DNA from: Alligator mississippiensis
Taxonomy: Eukaryota; Chordata; Crocodylia; Alligatoridae
Reading direction: 5' to 3'
Length of the DNA: 64,000 nt
Assembly: GCF_030867095.1 (NCBI RefSeq)
Contig: NC_081829.1
Location: 87,732,261 to 87,796,260, forward strand
In this document: one piece after another, positions 45,001 through 60,000 of the stretch
Layout of the letters: every line of letters begins with the position of its first letter
Numbering within the stretch: the stretch's first letter is position 1
Notes under the pieces: model-generated
Databases searched by the model: none
What the model was told of the DNA's origin: nothing
What the model saw: only the letters and a program-made list of their open reading frames with translations
Position numbers and translations under genes: made by a program

Positions 45001-48000
45001 ACTCCTGCCTTCCAGCTGTGGTGCAGAAGTGGCAGCAGCATAGATGCAGCTTTCAGCTTCTTAGCCCCAGCACAGCTCCTCACCAGCTGGAAGCTGTGCC
45101 CAGGATGCAGCTGAGGAGCAGCAGGCTGGGGGAAGAAGTCCTCTGCATCATAGGCACAGTTCCCAGTTGCCTGGCCCTGGTGTGGGCACAGGGAAAGTCT
45201 CCTGCCACAGATGTACCACAGAAGTGACCTGGCCCATGTTGGACCAGAGCTGGGTTGTTCTGGCTTGCAGCCTGAAAAGTTTGCCAGTCATTGGTTTAAA
45301 CCATCCTAGATAAGTGTTCATCTAACCTGCTCTTACAAACTTCCACAGCCACTCAAAGTAACCTTTTCCAATGCTTAACTACCCTCCCAGTAAAACAATG
45401 CTTCCTAATAGTCAAAATTTCACTTGCTGCAGTCTAAGACCGTTCCTTATCCTGTCCCCTGTGGCCACAGAGAATAGTTTATTACTGTTCTCCACCCTTC
45501 AGGTATTTGAAGACTGGACCAGTTCTCCAGTCTGTCAAGGTTGTTTGGGATCCTGACCCTGCCATCCAGAGTGTCTGCAGTTCTGTCCAACTTGGTGTCA
45601 AATGCAGATTTGCCAAATGTGTGTCCAATCCTGTGTTCCAAATCATCATTGAAGATATTAAACAATACTGGACTTAGGACAGACCCTTGGGAAATGCCAT
45701 TCGATACCTCTTCCCAACTGTATGTTGAGCCATTGAGGACTACTTCTTAAGCACAATGATGCAACCAGTTATTTATTCTTCTTGCAGTCCACTCCCTTAT
45801 ATCCAGTTCCTTACTCACCTTACATTTCTTGTACTGATTCCCAACTTCTCCATTTTAACTAATAATTTCCCATGTGCTATCAATGTTTCATGTTAATCCC
45901 ACTAATATAGGAGTGCGCTGTGGGAATTTAAGAAAGGGGAAGTATTGGACTGGGGGGAAGTTACTCTTGAGTTAGCCATGTGACCAATCTTAATATTTTT
46001 ATTACAGCCTTGACACAGAAAGTGGGAGTGTGTTGGGCTAAGTACAGAGGTTCAGAAAGCCTGAGGTGGAATCAGTTCAGTCTTCACGGATTTTCTAAGC
46101 TGTGTAGCTTGAACCGATAACAGACTGAACTGACGTTCAGTGTTTGGGTGGCCAAGGCATGCAGAAGCCTGCCCTGGCCCAGGCCAGGCGCCTGGGGGTG
46201 CTCACATACACCACCCTTCATGGCCAGCTTCCTAAGGCTGCTAAATTCAGCCCAGTGGCAGCCCAGGCCTGATTGGCTGCTGGACATATGCCACCATAGC
46301 CTGCCTCTTTCCACCTCCCCCCCGCACTGCCATCTCCATCAGCCACAGAGAGGGGGAAGCCAGCAGAAAATCTCTCCCCAACTCTACCTCTGAGAGGATT
46401 GGGGAGGAGGAATGTACCACCTGGCCTTGGCCCCCGAGCTGAGGTTTGTCTGGTATGGGAAAATCTGGGCCTGGAGCTTTCCCCCCCTCCCCAGACCTCC
46501 CTGTGAGTGGTAGGGGCAGGGAGGGAAATGTATCTCCCTAGCCTGGCACTGGACCCTTCAGCCAGGGTCTGCCCAGTGAGAGTGGGGGAAGGTCTCCATC
46601 AGGGGCTTTTCACTGTCCTGCAGCCCTTTAGCAGGGCTGGGATCAACCCCACCCTCTCCCCACCCCCAAGAAGGGAGGTAGGGTAGGGGAGGAATGCACT
46701 GGTCCACCCTGGCACCAGACCCTCCAGCCAGGGTCTGCCCAGTGCATGGGCTCAGCCCCACCCCCTTCCCAGCCCTTACCTATGAGAGGTGGGGGGCAGG
46801 GAGGGGAATGCACAGGCCCAGCATAACACTGAACCCTCCAGCTGGGGTCTGCCCAGCACGAGGTGGTGGAAGCCCCCACCTGTGGCTTTGTGTAACCCCA
46901 CAGTTGGTATCAGCCTCAACCCTGCCTCTCCACAGGAGGGGGCAGAGCCGATTCCCACCTGGCTTGCTGGACTGTGGGGTTACAAAAAGCCCCCAGTGGG
47001 GGTTTTCACTGCCCTGTGTCAGGCGGACCCTGGCTGGGTTGGGGAGTGATGATGGGCTGGGCTGGTAGGGGGCTGTGTCAATGCCAGCCCCATGAACTGG
47101 ACGGAAGAAAAACAAAAAGACCCTAGTGGTGGCTTCTCCCCCTGCACTGGGCAGACCCTGGCTAGGGGGACTGGGGCAGGCTGGTGTGGTTCCCTCCCAC
47201 CCTCACCCCCACCTGCTCGGTCTCTCTCTCTCTTATGGGGTGGGGTGAGGGTGGGGCTAAGTCCATGCCAGCCCTGCTTGCTTGGCTGCTGCGGTGTTGA
47301 AAAGCCCCTCACTGCTGGGGCTTTACTTCCCCTTGTCCTGTACAGGCAAGTGGCTCAGTGGGCTGGGGACCCATTTCCTTTCCAGCCCCCCGCCCTCCCA
47401 TCCTGCTGGGCTAACAGATGCTGGCAGGGAGCTCCAGATCAGCCCCATGATCCGGGCCTAGGACACCTGTTGCACGTGGCACCTGCACGGGACTAGTCCG
47501 GGGCACCTCCCTCCCCCACTCTGGGACCAGCCACTGCGTGTGGCATGAGAGGGAGTGTCCATGGGCCTAATTTGCCCTGCAAGGCTGGCCCTGTGTTTAT
47601 CCATGCTGTAGACCAGTCCTGTGCCATTCATCTGTTCCACAGGGCCAGATGTGTTTGATACCTCTGGTCTAGCAGAATGAAGGCTAAGAAGGGACATGAT
47701 TACTAGGGCTGTGCAAAGCTTTGGTAGCTGATTCGATTTGGAGGAGATTCAGCCCAGTTTGGGGACTGACTCTCCAAATCTGAATTCATAGTTTCATAGT
47801 TGGTAGAGTTGGAAGGGACCTGAGCAGATTGTCAAGTCCGACCTCCTGCCATGGGCAGGAAAGAATGCTGGGGTCAAACAACCTTGGCTAGGTGATTATC
47901 CAGCCTCCTTTTGAAGACCCCCAGGGTAGGAGTGAGCACCACTTCCCTTGGAAGTTGGTTCCAGATCCTAGCCACCCTAACTGTGAAGTAGTACTTCCTG

Positions 48001-51000
48001 ATGTCTAGCCTGAACCTAGTCTCGCTCAACTTGTGGCCGTTATTCCTAGTTACTCCTGGTAGTGCTCGGGGGAATTGGGGACTCTCCTGTTCCCTGCTGG
48101 GCCCCACTGGTAAGTTTATAAACGGCCACCAGATCCCCTCTCAGCCTTCTCTTGTGGAGGCTGAACAGGTTCAGGTCCCATAGCCTCTCCTCATAGGGCC
48201 TGCCCTGCTGTCCCCTGACCATGCGAGTGGCCCTCCTCTGGACCCTCTCAATGCTGTCTACATCCCTCCTGAAGTGTGGCGCCCAGAAGTGGATGTGGTA
48301 CTCCACCTGCGGCCTGACCAATGTCATATAGAGGGGGAAGATCACCTCCTTGGATCTGCTCTAGATGCATCTGTGGATGTATGACAAGGTGCACTTAGCC
48401 TTCCTGACTGTGTCCTCACATTGGCGGCCCATGTTCATCTTGGAATCAGTAATGACTCCAAGATCCTTTTCTGCCTCTTTGCTGACAAAAAGGGAGTTCC
48501 GCAGCCTGTAGGTACGCTGTAGGTTCTTTCTCCCTAGGTGCAACACCTTACACTTGTCAGTATTGAATCCCATCCTAGTCTCAGCTGCACACCCCTGTAA
48601 CCTGTCCACATCTAGTTGTAGCCCATCCCTTCCTTCTAGCCTGCCCACTTCTGCCCACATCTTAGTGTCATCCACAAATTTGAAAAAGATGCTTTTCACC
48701 CCCTCATCCAAGTCACTGATTAACATCTTCGTCAGTGTGGGCCCGAGACCCGAGCCCTGGGGAACTCCACTGCCCACGTCCCTCCAAGTTGAAAAAGATC
48801 TGTCCACCACCACTCCCTGGGTGCGGCCCTCCAGCCAATTTGCAACCCATCTGACTGTGTAGGTATCGATGCCACAGTTGCCTAATTTGTTAATGAGAAT
48901 GGGGTGAGAGACAGTGTCAAAGGCCTTCCTAAAGTCCAGTAGACTATGTCCACCACAACACCTGCATCTAAGGATTTTGTAACCTGGCTGTAGAAGGCCA
49001 CCAGGTTGGTCTGACAGGACCTGCCCCTAATGAACCCATGTTGGTTGCCCTTTAAGCATAATCTCCCTTGCTGGTCCCTCGCAGATGTGCTCCTGGATAA
49101 TTTTCTCAGCTTCCCCAGAACCGAGGTAAGACTAATGGGTCTGTAGTTACCTGGGTCCTTCTTCCTCCCCTTTTTGAAAATGGGGACCACATTGGCCCTT
49201 TACCAGTCCTCTGGCACCTGGCCAGAGCACCATGAGTGTTCATAAGGCCATGACCTCTGCCAATTCTCTCAGCACCCTGGGGTGGAGATCATCTGGACCT
49301 GCTGACTTGAACATGTCCAGCCCCACCAGAAGTTCCCTAACTAGGTCCTCACTGACCCTAGGCTGTGCCTCTCCTGAGTCTGGTGGGGGGGGTAGCTATG
49401 TCCTGGTCCCTGCTCAGAAAAATGGAGGCAAAGAATTTGTTAAAGTGGTTAGCTTTACTGTCTGGTGCAACCACCAGATTGCCAAGCGTGTCCTGCAGGG
49501 GCCTCACGTTGCCCAATGCTTTCTTTTTACTCCCTGTGTATTTAAAAAAGGACTTGTTATCTTTGATCCTGGTTGTTAGTCCTAGTTCTGCCTTAGCCTT
49601 CCTAACAGCCCTCCTACAGTCTCGAGTAATGGAGGTATAATCCTCCTTGGTGATGGCCCCTCCCTTCCACTGGGTGTGCGCCTCCTTTTTAGCTTTTAGA
49701 CGTTCCTGAATTCCTTTGGTGAACCATGGGGGCCTTTGAGCACTTTTGCCCCCTTTGACTCGCGTTGGGACTGTCACCTTTTGGGCTCGTTGGATCATCT
49801 CCTTAAGGAACGACCACTTGTCTTGGACTCCCAACTCCTCTACCCTCTAGGACCTCAGTGCCTCCCCGACTAATCTCCTTAACTCATTGAAATCGGCCCT
49901 CTTGAAGTCAAGGGCTGCTGCTGTGCTGCAGGCCTTTGAGAGCCTGCACTGGATGGTGAATTCCAGCAGGCGATGATTGCTATCGCTCAGGTGGTCGAGA
50001 ACCCGCAGTCCCCTCACCAGGTCGTTGCCTGTGGCCAGGACCAGGTCCAGCAAGGCATTTCCTCTGGGGGGCTGTTCACCTCCTGGATTAGGTGGAGGTC
50101 CTGTATCTTGGCTAGGAACCTACGTGAGCAGTCAGACCTGGCCAACTGCTCCTCCCAGCAGATGTCCGGGTAGTTTAGGTCACCCGTGATGACTGCATCC
50201 CTTGACCCAACTGCCTCTGCAAGCTGACCTGAGAATTCCCAGTCCAGCTCTTCTCCCTGGTTGGGTGGTCGATAGTAGACACCCAGCGTTAAGTCCCTTT
50301 CCCCCCGACCCCCTTGTATTCTGACCCAGAGCACTTTGGTCTGCCCCTCCTCTGACCCAGTGCTGTTTGTTTGAGGATGTGTATTGCTCTTTGACATAGA
50401 GCGCCACACCTCCACCTTTCCTCCCCGTTCTATCCTGTCTGAACAGTCTGTAGCCCTTGATGTTTACCACCCAATCATGGGTTGAATCCCACCAGGTTTC
50501 AGTGAGCCCCACTATGTCCGGGTTAGTGTTAGCTAGCAGGGGGGCAAGTTTCTCCTGCTTGTTCCCCATACTACGAGCATTACTGTAGAGGCATTTAAGG
50601 CCTCCTGAGGGTGTATGCACCCTCCCCCCCAATCCCAGGACTATACGGACCCCTGTCATACCTGGGTACTTCTTGTGCTTGTCACCTGTCTTGACTGGGG
50701 AGTGTCCTTGTGTACCCCTGTGGCCCCATCCCCTGGCGAAGTTAGTTTAAAGCATGCTGTACGAGATCAGCCAACTTGGAAGAGAAGGCACGCTTGCCTT
50801 TAGGGGAGAGGTGAAGCCCATCCCACGTGAGCGTGCCCCCTGTGTGAAAATGTGGGTCTTTGTCAAGGAACCCAAGGCGTGCCTGGTAGTACCAACTCCG
50901 AAACCGCTGGTTGACCACTCCGATGCAGGCCTCATGGCGCCATCCGCATCTGCTTACCGGGAGAATAGAGGAGAATACCATGTGCTCCCCTGTCTCCTTG

Positions 51001-54000
51001 AGCTTGGCCCCAGGGCCTCGTAGTCCTTCATGATGCAGTCTGGACTGCTCTCCGCCATATCATTTGTTCCCATGTGGATTAGGACCATGGGGTACTGGTG
51101 AATGAGGTTCAGGATCATGCTTGTAACATCCTGAATCCGAGCCCAAGGCAGGCAGAAGACCTCATGTGCCATGGGGTTGGGTTGGCAGATGGACCCCCCC
51201 CCTGACTCCCCTCCCCCAATGCTGCAGGTGCAGCGCAGCTCAGCAGGGTGCCACGCACTGTTTGGGAGCTGGGGTGGCTCCATATGTCAGCTGGAGCCTG
51301 GCACCGCTCAGCCCCAGCGGCCCCAGCTCCCAGACGATGTGCAGCACCCTGCGGAGCCGTGCTGCACCCGCACCATGGGGCAGCTGCCACATAGGTGCCA
51401 GGCAGGGGGGTGATCCCTGCTGCCCCGTGCTGCACAGGGGGGACTCTGCCACAAGTGCCCAGAGGCCTCAATCACTGCTCTTGCCACCAGTGAGCGCAGG
51501 GCTTTTTTTTCTTTTTCTTTTTTTTTTAAATGTCGGGAGGCTGGGCCTAGGCAGGGGATGTGGCCAGGCAGGGCATCCATGGGGGCTTCTACGGTTCTCC
51601 CCAGCCAATCTGAATCACCGAATCAGCGCCAGATCTTCCAAAGCCAATTTGGCTAAAACAGTTAAGGACAGTGATCCGAATCTCAGAATCGACTCGCTTT
51701 CCTCTGAATTGGAATCTAAATCAAATGCTTCCCTATTTGCACAGGCCTAATGATTACAGGCAACTGCTGCTTAGCGCTTTTAATTGGTTCTTGGAACACC
51801 GAGCGTTAAACAAAATGAGCGTTAAACGAAACCTCAAGTATTTGACAACCCAAGATGGCGACCACGGTGGGTTTTTAATGACCCAAGATGGTGCCCACGA
51901 GCGTTATAACGAAACCGAGCGCTAAGTGAAGTCAGGTATCAATTTAAAATAAGCATTATAGCGAAATAGTGCTAAGTGAAACAGCGTTAAATGGGGGTTG
52001 CCTATACTGTATAAATAGGAGAGGCTCTAGAACAGTTCTGCTGTAGGAGCAGTGGGGGCAAGAGCCCTAAATATGCGTACAGTGCAGCTTAGTCAGTGTT
52101 TGAAAATGATTACATGATAGCAAGGGCCTGGACTCTGATGCAAGAGATCCCTGTCCCTCCCAGTCCTACATTCCTGTGTAAGGGGGAATCTAATTCAAGT
52201 AAGCTAAACATTAAACTGCTTGACCATACGGTCTCATTTTATCTCTGACACTAGGGTTTCTTAGGGTGACTGTTATTGGATGAACTGTGTAGTTGGGATA
52301 GAGTTAGTCAAGTTTTCACCCAATTAAGAATGTCTTGGATTTTATAGTTTGGCTAACTCTATCCCAACTATACAAATTCTGTTTCATCATAAACACTTGT
52401 GTTCAGTAATGTGGGTTATTGTGTTTGCCAGGTAGGCAGCGTAGTTACTTAATTTTGATTTACATATAGGTATTTTTCACACGTTTATAATTGTTTTAAT
52501 AATCCTGAAATTAAATATATTTATCTTGTATTCTCACAACTTACTTACATTTCTGTTTTTAGTATGCCTAAAGGTGAGCGAGCACACAGTAAAATTGTCA
52601 CTATATATCTTTTAGACTTTTGGAATAAACCCTTTCATATTGCATAGAGTTATGGGTAAAGCTGATGACCTGTTGTGGAAATTGTTCAGTTTGGTTTATT
52701 CTGTTTCTTAAGCAACATCATAGCATACGTTTTTATGTTGTCTACATGTCAGTAGATATTAAAATTATTAAAAAGACTTGAAGCAGTCCTGAAGCTGCTG
52801 GTCCCTCTAGTAGTATTGCAGGCAAGTCAAGGAAGAAATATGGGCCAGTAAAAGGAGAATACCAAATACCAGATGTTTGAATGTAGTAGAGGATCAGTCT
52901 ATTCCTGTCTTGTTGGGAGCAGGGAGTAATTTGTAGATGAGAACCTCAAACAGTCTACTTCTGCCTAGTGTTGTGAGGGACAACAAAAAAACCAAGGAAG
53001 CTTGGGTCTTCCTGACTACTAGGCAGACTTCTAACCTACTTGTGTAGGTTGTACCCTAAAATGAATCTAGGTTTGAATCTGAACCAGCATAGGATTATTT
53101 TTTCAAGTGTTCATGATGGTCAGCCTTTTCGGACAGTGTGGAAAAGGTTATAAACCACATTTTTGGTAGCTATTCAGGTTCTTTTGGCTTTTTTTGTAGA
53201 TTCTTGTAAGAGAGGACATGAGATGAGAAGATAGGAATTGTGAGAACTAACATTGCTTTTTTATTCTTGATTGTAGTGTTCTCTTAAGTGCTGTAAGTGG
53301 GGAAGACACTCAAGATCGTACTGATCGACTGCTTTTGACACCTTGGGTTAAATTTCTGTGGGAATCATACAGGCAGTGTTTGGACCTTCTTCGAAACAAT
53401 TCTAGAGTGGAACGCCTCTACCATGATATTGCACAACAAGGTAAAATGATAGGGTGAAATATAAATTATGATGAGACTGAGGCCGTGGACAGGTGTTCGT
53501 ATCTAGCAGTAAGAATTTATGTGAGATTCCTACTGCTAGAAGACAGCCCAGGAGCTGGGGCATGTGTAAATGCATTCCAGACCACCTGGCTGGAGAGCTA
53601 CACAGGCAATATCCCTGACGGCTCGCCTCTGCATGGGCTATTGGAGACCTGGGTTCCCAATCAAGGTTGTTTGGACAACTTGACTTTTATGTTCTAATGC
53701 AGTTTAAATCAGTGGCTAGATTCAAACTCCTTATTCAATAACACTAACCTTGTACATCATTCATTTTCACAGCTTTTAAGTTCTGCTTGCAGTACACTCG
53801 TAAGGCTGAGTTCCGTAAACTATGCGATAACCTGAGAATGCATCTAGGGCAGATCCAACGCCATCATAACCAAAGTACAGCAATCAACCTCAATAATCCA
53901 GAGAGCCAGTCTATGCACCTGGAGACGAGGCTGGTACAACTGGACAGTGCTATTAGCATGGAACTATGGCAGGTGTATATCAGGACTTTGTATTTGTATG

Positions 54001-57000
54001 TAGACCCGTGATTCCAAAGTCTTTAGAAGCTTCAATGCCAAACTGGCATGGATTTATTCCATTGTGCATACTCTGAGGATAACTTTTTGATTAATAGATA
54101 GATGTTATTGTTATTAACATGTTAATTGTTAATAACAATTGTTAATAACATGTTAAATGTTATTATCTTGAATCTATATTTATACATCCATACTGAGTAT
54201 CAAATATCCAGTGTTCTTAATGTTGTATAGAAGCAGCAATTTAAAACAAGCTACTACCAGTAATAATTTTTTTTATGGGCACTGATACAGTGGCTGAGAC
54301 TGCTTTGACGGCAGATACGGGTGAGAAATCAAAAGAGGTAACCCTCTCCCCTTCAAAGATTTACATTTTCCATAGATACAGATCACTTTATATGCAGAAG
54401 AGAGCTTATATAAGTAGAGAGTTTAATTTATGATGGAGGTCCCTTTTTTACTTGTTTGTAAGGCCTAGAAGTATGATTGTTTAGAGCCTTTGCTAACATG
54501 TGACAGCAAAACTACTCCAAGAGGCTTATTTCTTTAGCATTGTCAAAGGAAAACAGTTACAAATGTAAGGGTTTTTACTTTGTCTTAATGCCGTTTCCAA
54601 ATTTTGTGTGCCTTCAATTGTTTCCTTTTTAGGGGTAGATAGGTCCTTTTATAGTATGGGAAATCTAAGTAATTTCTGAGAGTGCTTTAGACTTTCTTGA
54701 GATATTGTTTACACATCTGATGGGTGTCCTGGTTTTGTGTGGAGACAGTGAAAGTCAGCTAATAGAACTGGTCAGAAGAATTTTAAAACTGGTGGAGTTT
54801 CATACCGGGTCAGACACATTTCCCAAACATCAAAATGGTCCAAAATGGATTTTTTTGCCCACCTTTAGGAAACAGATGTATAGGATTTGTAATTAGCTCA
54901 GTGTGGGTGACAGAGTTGAATATGCACAACTTTAATTAGCAGTTATGTATTGTAACTAATGATTTGGTGAATGCAAATTTATAACTTTTTTTTATTTGTT
55001 TGCAGTAACTTATTTAAAAAAATCATTGTTTTATTTTTTATTTTAGGAAGCTTTCAAGGCAGTGGAGGATATTCATGGGCTCTTCTCTCTGTCTAAGAAA
55101 CCACCCAAACCCCAGTTAATGGCAAACTACTATCACAAAGTTTCAACTGTTTTCTGGAAATCTGGAAATGCTCTCTTCCATGCATCCACGCTTCATCGAC
55201 TTTATCATTTATCAAGAGAAATGAGAAAGAATCTCACGCAAGAGGAGATGCAAAGGTGGGGAAAGATGCTTAACCTGATTCCTAGCTCCTTATTTTAAAC
55301 ACTTAAGCAAAAATCAATTAAATCAAGTCTGAAAAGAAGTAGATGGAATATGTGGTTGAGAGAGGGTTGGCATCAGATGTAAGCAACTTTTATTAAAGCG
55401 ATAAGTACTGACTGCCTCAAACAACTTGCGTAAGAAGGACCTTTAACAAAGCTTATAAATACAGAGAGCAGCAGGACTTCCTGAATTCTGTTTCTGCTGA
55501 TTGAGAATCTGAGTAAGTCCCTAAGTGTCTGCAGCCATTTCTAGATCACAAACATACAGTGCCTAGCAGTGGTGACTTCAGAAATACCCCACTGGTCTTC
55601 ATGCCTGGTTCCCCTGCTTTCCAGTCAGTGAGTAGTGTTGTTGTGCAGTGCCAATCATGATTTGTTTTGCAAAATTAGACTAAAATGGTTCCGGCTACTT
55701 CCCTTTTATTTGGGTATTGTATAGCATTTTGGTATTTAAAGAGGAGTATTACATACATTCTGATGTATTGAATGCCAATACTGAAGTGCCAAGGTGTTTT
55801 CTTTTCTGCTATTGCTTTTATTTTGACATGGAATAGTTTTGAAAGAATAAATAATGTGCTCCTTTGTTCTTGCATTGATTGGGTGCTTCTGTTTCCAGCT
55901 GGAATGTATTAGAAATTTAGTAATTAATGATTCTTTCACTGTTGATGGTTTCTGATCATGCTTCATCAACAGGATGTCTACCCGAGTCCTTCTAGCCACG
56001 CTGTCAATCCCTATAACTCCTGAGCGAACAGATATTGCTCGTCTTCTGGATATGGACGGCATTATTGTTGAAAAACAGCGACGTCTGGCAACGCTGCTGG
56101 GCCTCCAGGCCCCACCTACACGTGTCAGTCTTATTAATGATATGGTAAGTAAAAGTGTTTGGCAGAAGGGGTAACTAAATTATATTTTGTCTCTAAAGCA
56201 GCTGTCATAGGATGCGGAACAACAATTCACAATGTAGTATGTTAAAGCTTTTTCGTTTAATCCTCTGTTTGTAAATGAAAATTGTTCCGTAAATCATAAA
56301 CACTTTTTAATTAAACATTATATTGAGGCAAGTATGTTACTCATTTTACTTCCTAGCTACAAAGCTGTTGGATATAAAGTCAAATTGATTAAAGAAGTAT
56401 TTATTTTGATAAAATACTTCTTCTATTTTGTTGGTTCCAGGTGAGGTTCAATGTGGTGCAGTATGTAGTTCCAGAAGTGAAGGAACTTTACAATTGGCTT
56501 GAAGTAGAATTCCACCCCCTAAAGCTTTGTACCCGTGTAACGAAGGTAAGTCCTGTAGCTGCATAAGGAGAATCACTAGTTTGTGTAGATGGTTCATATA
56601 AATATTAATTTGTTATAAAAGTCATCTGGTTTATTATCGGTCAGGGTTATGGATGTCATTTGGCCATGTCCATTATTGTGCACTGTTGTATGAGCACATC
56701 ACTGTAAATGATGCATCAAGTAGTCTTTAAAAGTAATTTTAACCTCTCAGCTCCCTCAACACCTGTAATTATGTGTTCTTTTTATTATCTGAACACTGAA
56801 ATTTGCTCCAACATGGGAAATTTTTGGTGGTGAAAGTGACCTTGTGGGGGAGGTAGTTGATTAGACTGTTGGTGACTGTCTTTCTTGCTATCGTAAAGAG
56901 AGTCTGGATTTCAACTCTGGGGGAGAGGGAAAGTCTGGAACATCTGTTTGTATTTGGCACAGAATGATTAAGGACAGAAATTACATATAAACTGGTATAA

Positions 57001-60000
57001 GTGATCGGAAACTGGTTCAAATCTGTAACACAACAGAAGTTTGGTGCACAAAGACTACTTTCAGAGTGGACAAAACCAGTTCAAGATAAACTTGGATGGA
57101 TGTAGTATCGGACTTAACTGATTTAAGTTAAATTGATGTATTGAACTTCTCTTCTAGATCCCTTTCAGATTCAATTAAACTCAGTTCTCCAGCATCCCAG
57201 GATGCTTTGCACCTCCCCTGCAAACCCCCTTTGCAAGTGGGCAGGCTAGACTTGGCTTAAGCTGTATGCTCCAGCCAAGCATGCTGTAGCGCACCCCCCA
57301 ACTTCTGGCCTGAGCTACTGCAGGCATGTTGCTGCATTTCTGGAATGAAAAATGAATGTCTGTTCACTTGCTTATCAGTTCAATCTATGGAGCTTAGACT
57401 AACTTGCAAAGATTGAATTTGGCTTTTTGACTGTCTGTACTTAGCCCAAGAGTCAGCACATGCTTAGTGAGCAGAATTTGTCTAATTTCCACAAATCCTG
57501 GAGCACAGAATGGTTTTTCTCTGTTTCTGTGAGAACAAAGATACTTGATATGCTAACAAATAACAGAAGAAAAGTTAGCAGTGTGATTAAGGTAGCTAGC
57601 ACTGTCAGTCACTTTTGTGCAAAACCTATTAAGTGCCTATTATATAAAAAACAGCAGTGAACTTTTGAAAAGACTCTTAGTACAGAATCTTTGATAGGTA
57701 CACCTTACTTCATGAATTGTGAAATTAAGCTATCCTGGATTGTCATTTGTTTCACTTCTTCAAGCTGAATAGTTTTTTTGGACCCTTAGATAAAATAATC
57801 TGGGTATTATACAGGTCCTGAACTGGGTGAAAGATCAAGCTGAAAAGGAACCTGAACTGCAGCTTTATGTCCCACATCTGCAAAACAACACCATTCTTCG
57901 ACTCCTGCAGCAGGTATGGCCAAACAGAGCGCATGCTTGCAGTGTTGTATGGTTTAGGGAAAGCTTTGGATGGGTGTTCAGCCAAAAGTTTTGATGTCCA
58001 AGGAAAAATTTGTCTTTGAATGTAAGAATGCTTAGTACGACATTGGGAGAGTTTTTTCCAGCACACACACTTCCTACCTCCATATGTTCTGTTTTGGATT
58101 AAATTATTAGGCACAACTCTAGCACTTCTTATAGTGGCTGCATAGTATGGTATATATTTTGTATAGGTTTTTCATTTCTTTATTCATCTTTGAAGTCTTA
58201 TCATATCTGTTTGTTTCTAGTAGGCTTCTTTTCTTTGTTTTGTTTTGCCAAATGCACATTTCATGGACCTGCACTCATTGCAAGTGGTGAGCAGTGTTAT
58301 TTCTGATGTGCTAAACAAACAATTGAAGGCTAATTAACAGCATTGCTACATATAGCTACTGTTGTCAGTCTCCTTCAGACAAATAATATAGGATCAATTG
58401 ACCTTCCTGAGTAAAGTTTGCCAGGAAGAAAATCCTAAAGGAACTTAGATAAAATATAAATTCGTCTCATTTTGATGATTTGTTACCTACCTATCTTTTA
58501 TTAGGTTAGCTTTACAACATATGTAGCAATGTTAATATATTTACTTTCATTTTTAATGGGCAAGAGATTAAATGTTCTTTTTTTGTGCAGGTGGCCCAGA
58601 TTTATCAAACCATCGATTTTTCTCGTCTGGCTACCCTTGTTCCCTTTGTTGATGCTTTCCAGCTGGAACGTGCTATTGTAGATGCAGCCAGACACTGTGA
58701 CTTGCAAGTAAGTGTTATAAATACCCTCCTGTAAAAGTGTGTATTAATAGTTTTCCTTGTGCTGAACAAGCTGTGGGCTTGGATGAAAGCTAGCTAGCTG
58801 ATGATCCACTTAGATAAGACAGCCTTGATGCTGGTGGACTGGGAAGAAGTAATCATTGTAAGAGGTGCAAGTGATGTCAATTTGTTGATATTTTTTTAAA
58901 TAGTTGCTTACCTAGAGTAACAGAGGAGTGCACTTCGTAAATAAAAAACATTTATGAAGTTTATTTGATAGAACTGCCCAAAGGATCATGGAGATGTATG
59001 GCTATCTAATTGAGAACACATCCTTAAGTGAAAGTGAAACAAATTTGTACTGCAAACATTAGGAACACTCCAATGTATTCATTAAAAACAAGCTACCACA
59101 AGCCGTGATGCCTATTTTGTCCAGCTATAGGCATAGAAATATCTCAACAGATGGTATGAGGCATTTTAACAGCTATTGTAGATAGCATTGGAAGTAGAAC
59201 ATGGTGTATAAGCATATTACACGTTAAACAATGCTGAATCCTGCAACACCATATTTTTTGTATATGAACCTAAGAATACTTTTTATCTTTTCATTGTATT
59301 TTCAGAGGCTATTGAGACCTCTAAAAACGCACATGGCTTGAAATCCTGGCTCCATTGAAGGTGTTGACAAAACTTTTATCAGCTATGTTGGGGTTAGGAT
59401 TTCAGTCTCCTGCCAAGATACCTTGTTCTACTAACTTGCCTATAATGAAGAAGTAGCTAAACTCTTTATTTTGGTTTCCAGCATAGCATCATGGAAAAGC
59501 TTAGCTGCTAACAATCTTACTTATAATAGAATTGCATCTGTGTACTCTTAAAAGTAATACCCAAGTTATGACAAAAGGAAGAGAGAATATCGTTCTCTCT
59601 TTCAGTTTACTTAGTCTTTGGATAGTACTTTATGCATTAAGTAATTTCATATTGCCTTCATGTTTTCAGTTGTCTGATATTTGGTTATTTGCACAACAAG
59701 AGTCAGAACATTATTTTAAAATAATAATTAGAAAAATATTGCAATAGTGGTAACAGGAGTTGAATATGTGGTATGCTTTGTCTTGTCTTCTAGCTTACTT
59801 TAACTTGTTGTACAGACTCAGTGGGCATGTCTACACAAGACACTTTACTGCATAGTAAAGCAAATTACTGAGTAGTAAGTGTCATCATTTATGTGTGCAG
59901 ACCCTTTCTATGCAGTAATTCACTCTACTTGGCAGTTAATTTTCTACCTGCAAATGCAAGTAGCAAACTAACTGCTGAGTAATTATTTTGCAGCAAGGCA

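Noticed and set aside
51166-51750. Open frame of 194 codons on the + strand
   Set aside because: It lies within the right half of the hAT element. It is GC-rich and shows no transposase motif.
54105-54165. TTAACATGTTAATTGTTAATAA palindromic stretch in EIF3A intron 5
   Set aside because: It is an AT-rich local duplication with imperfect pairing and no family resemblance.
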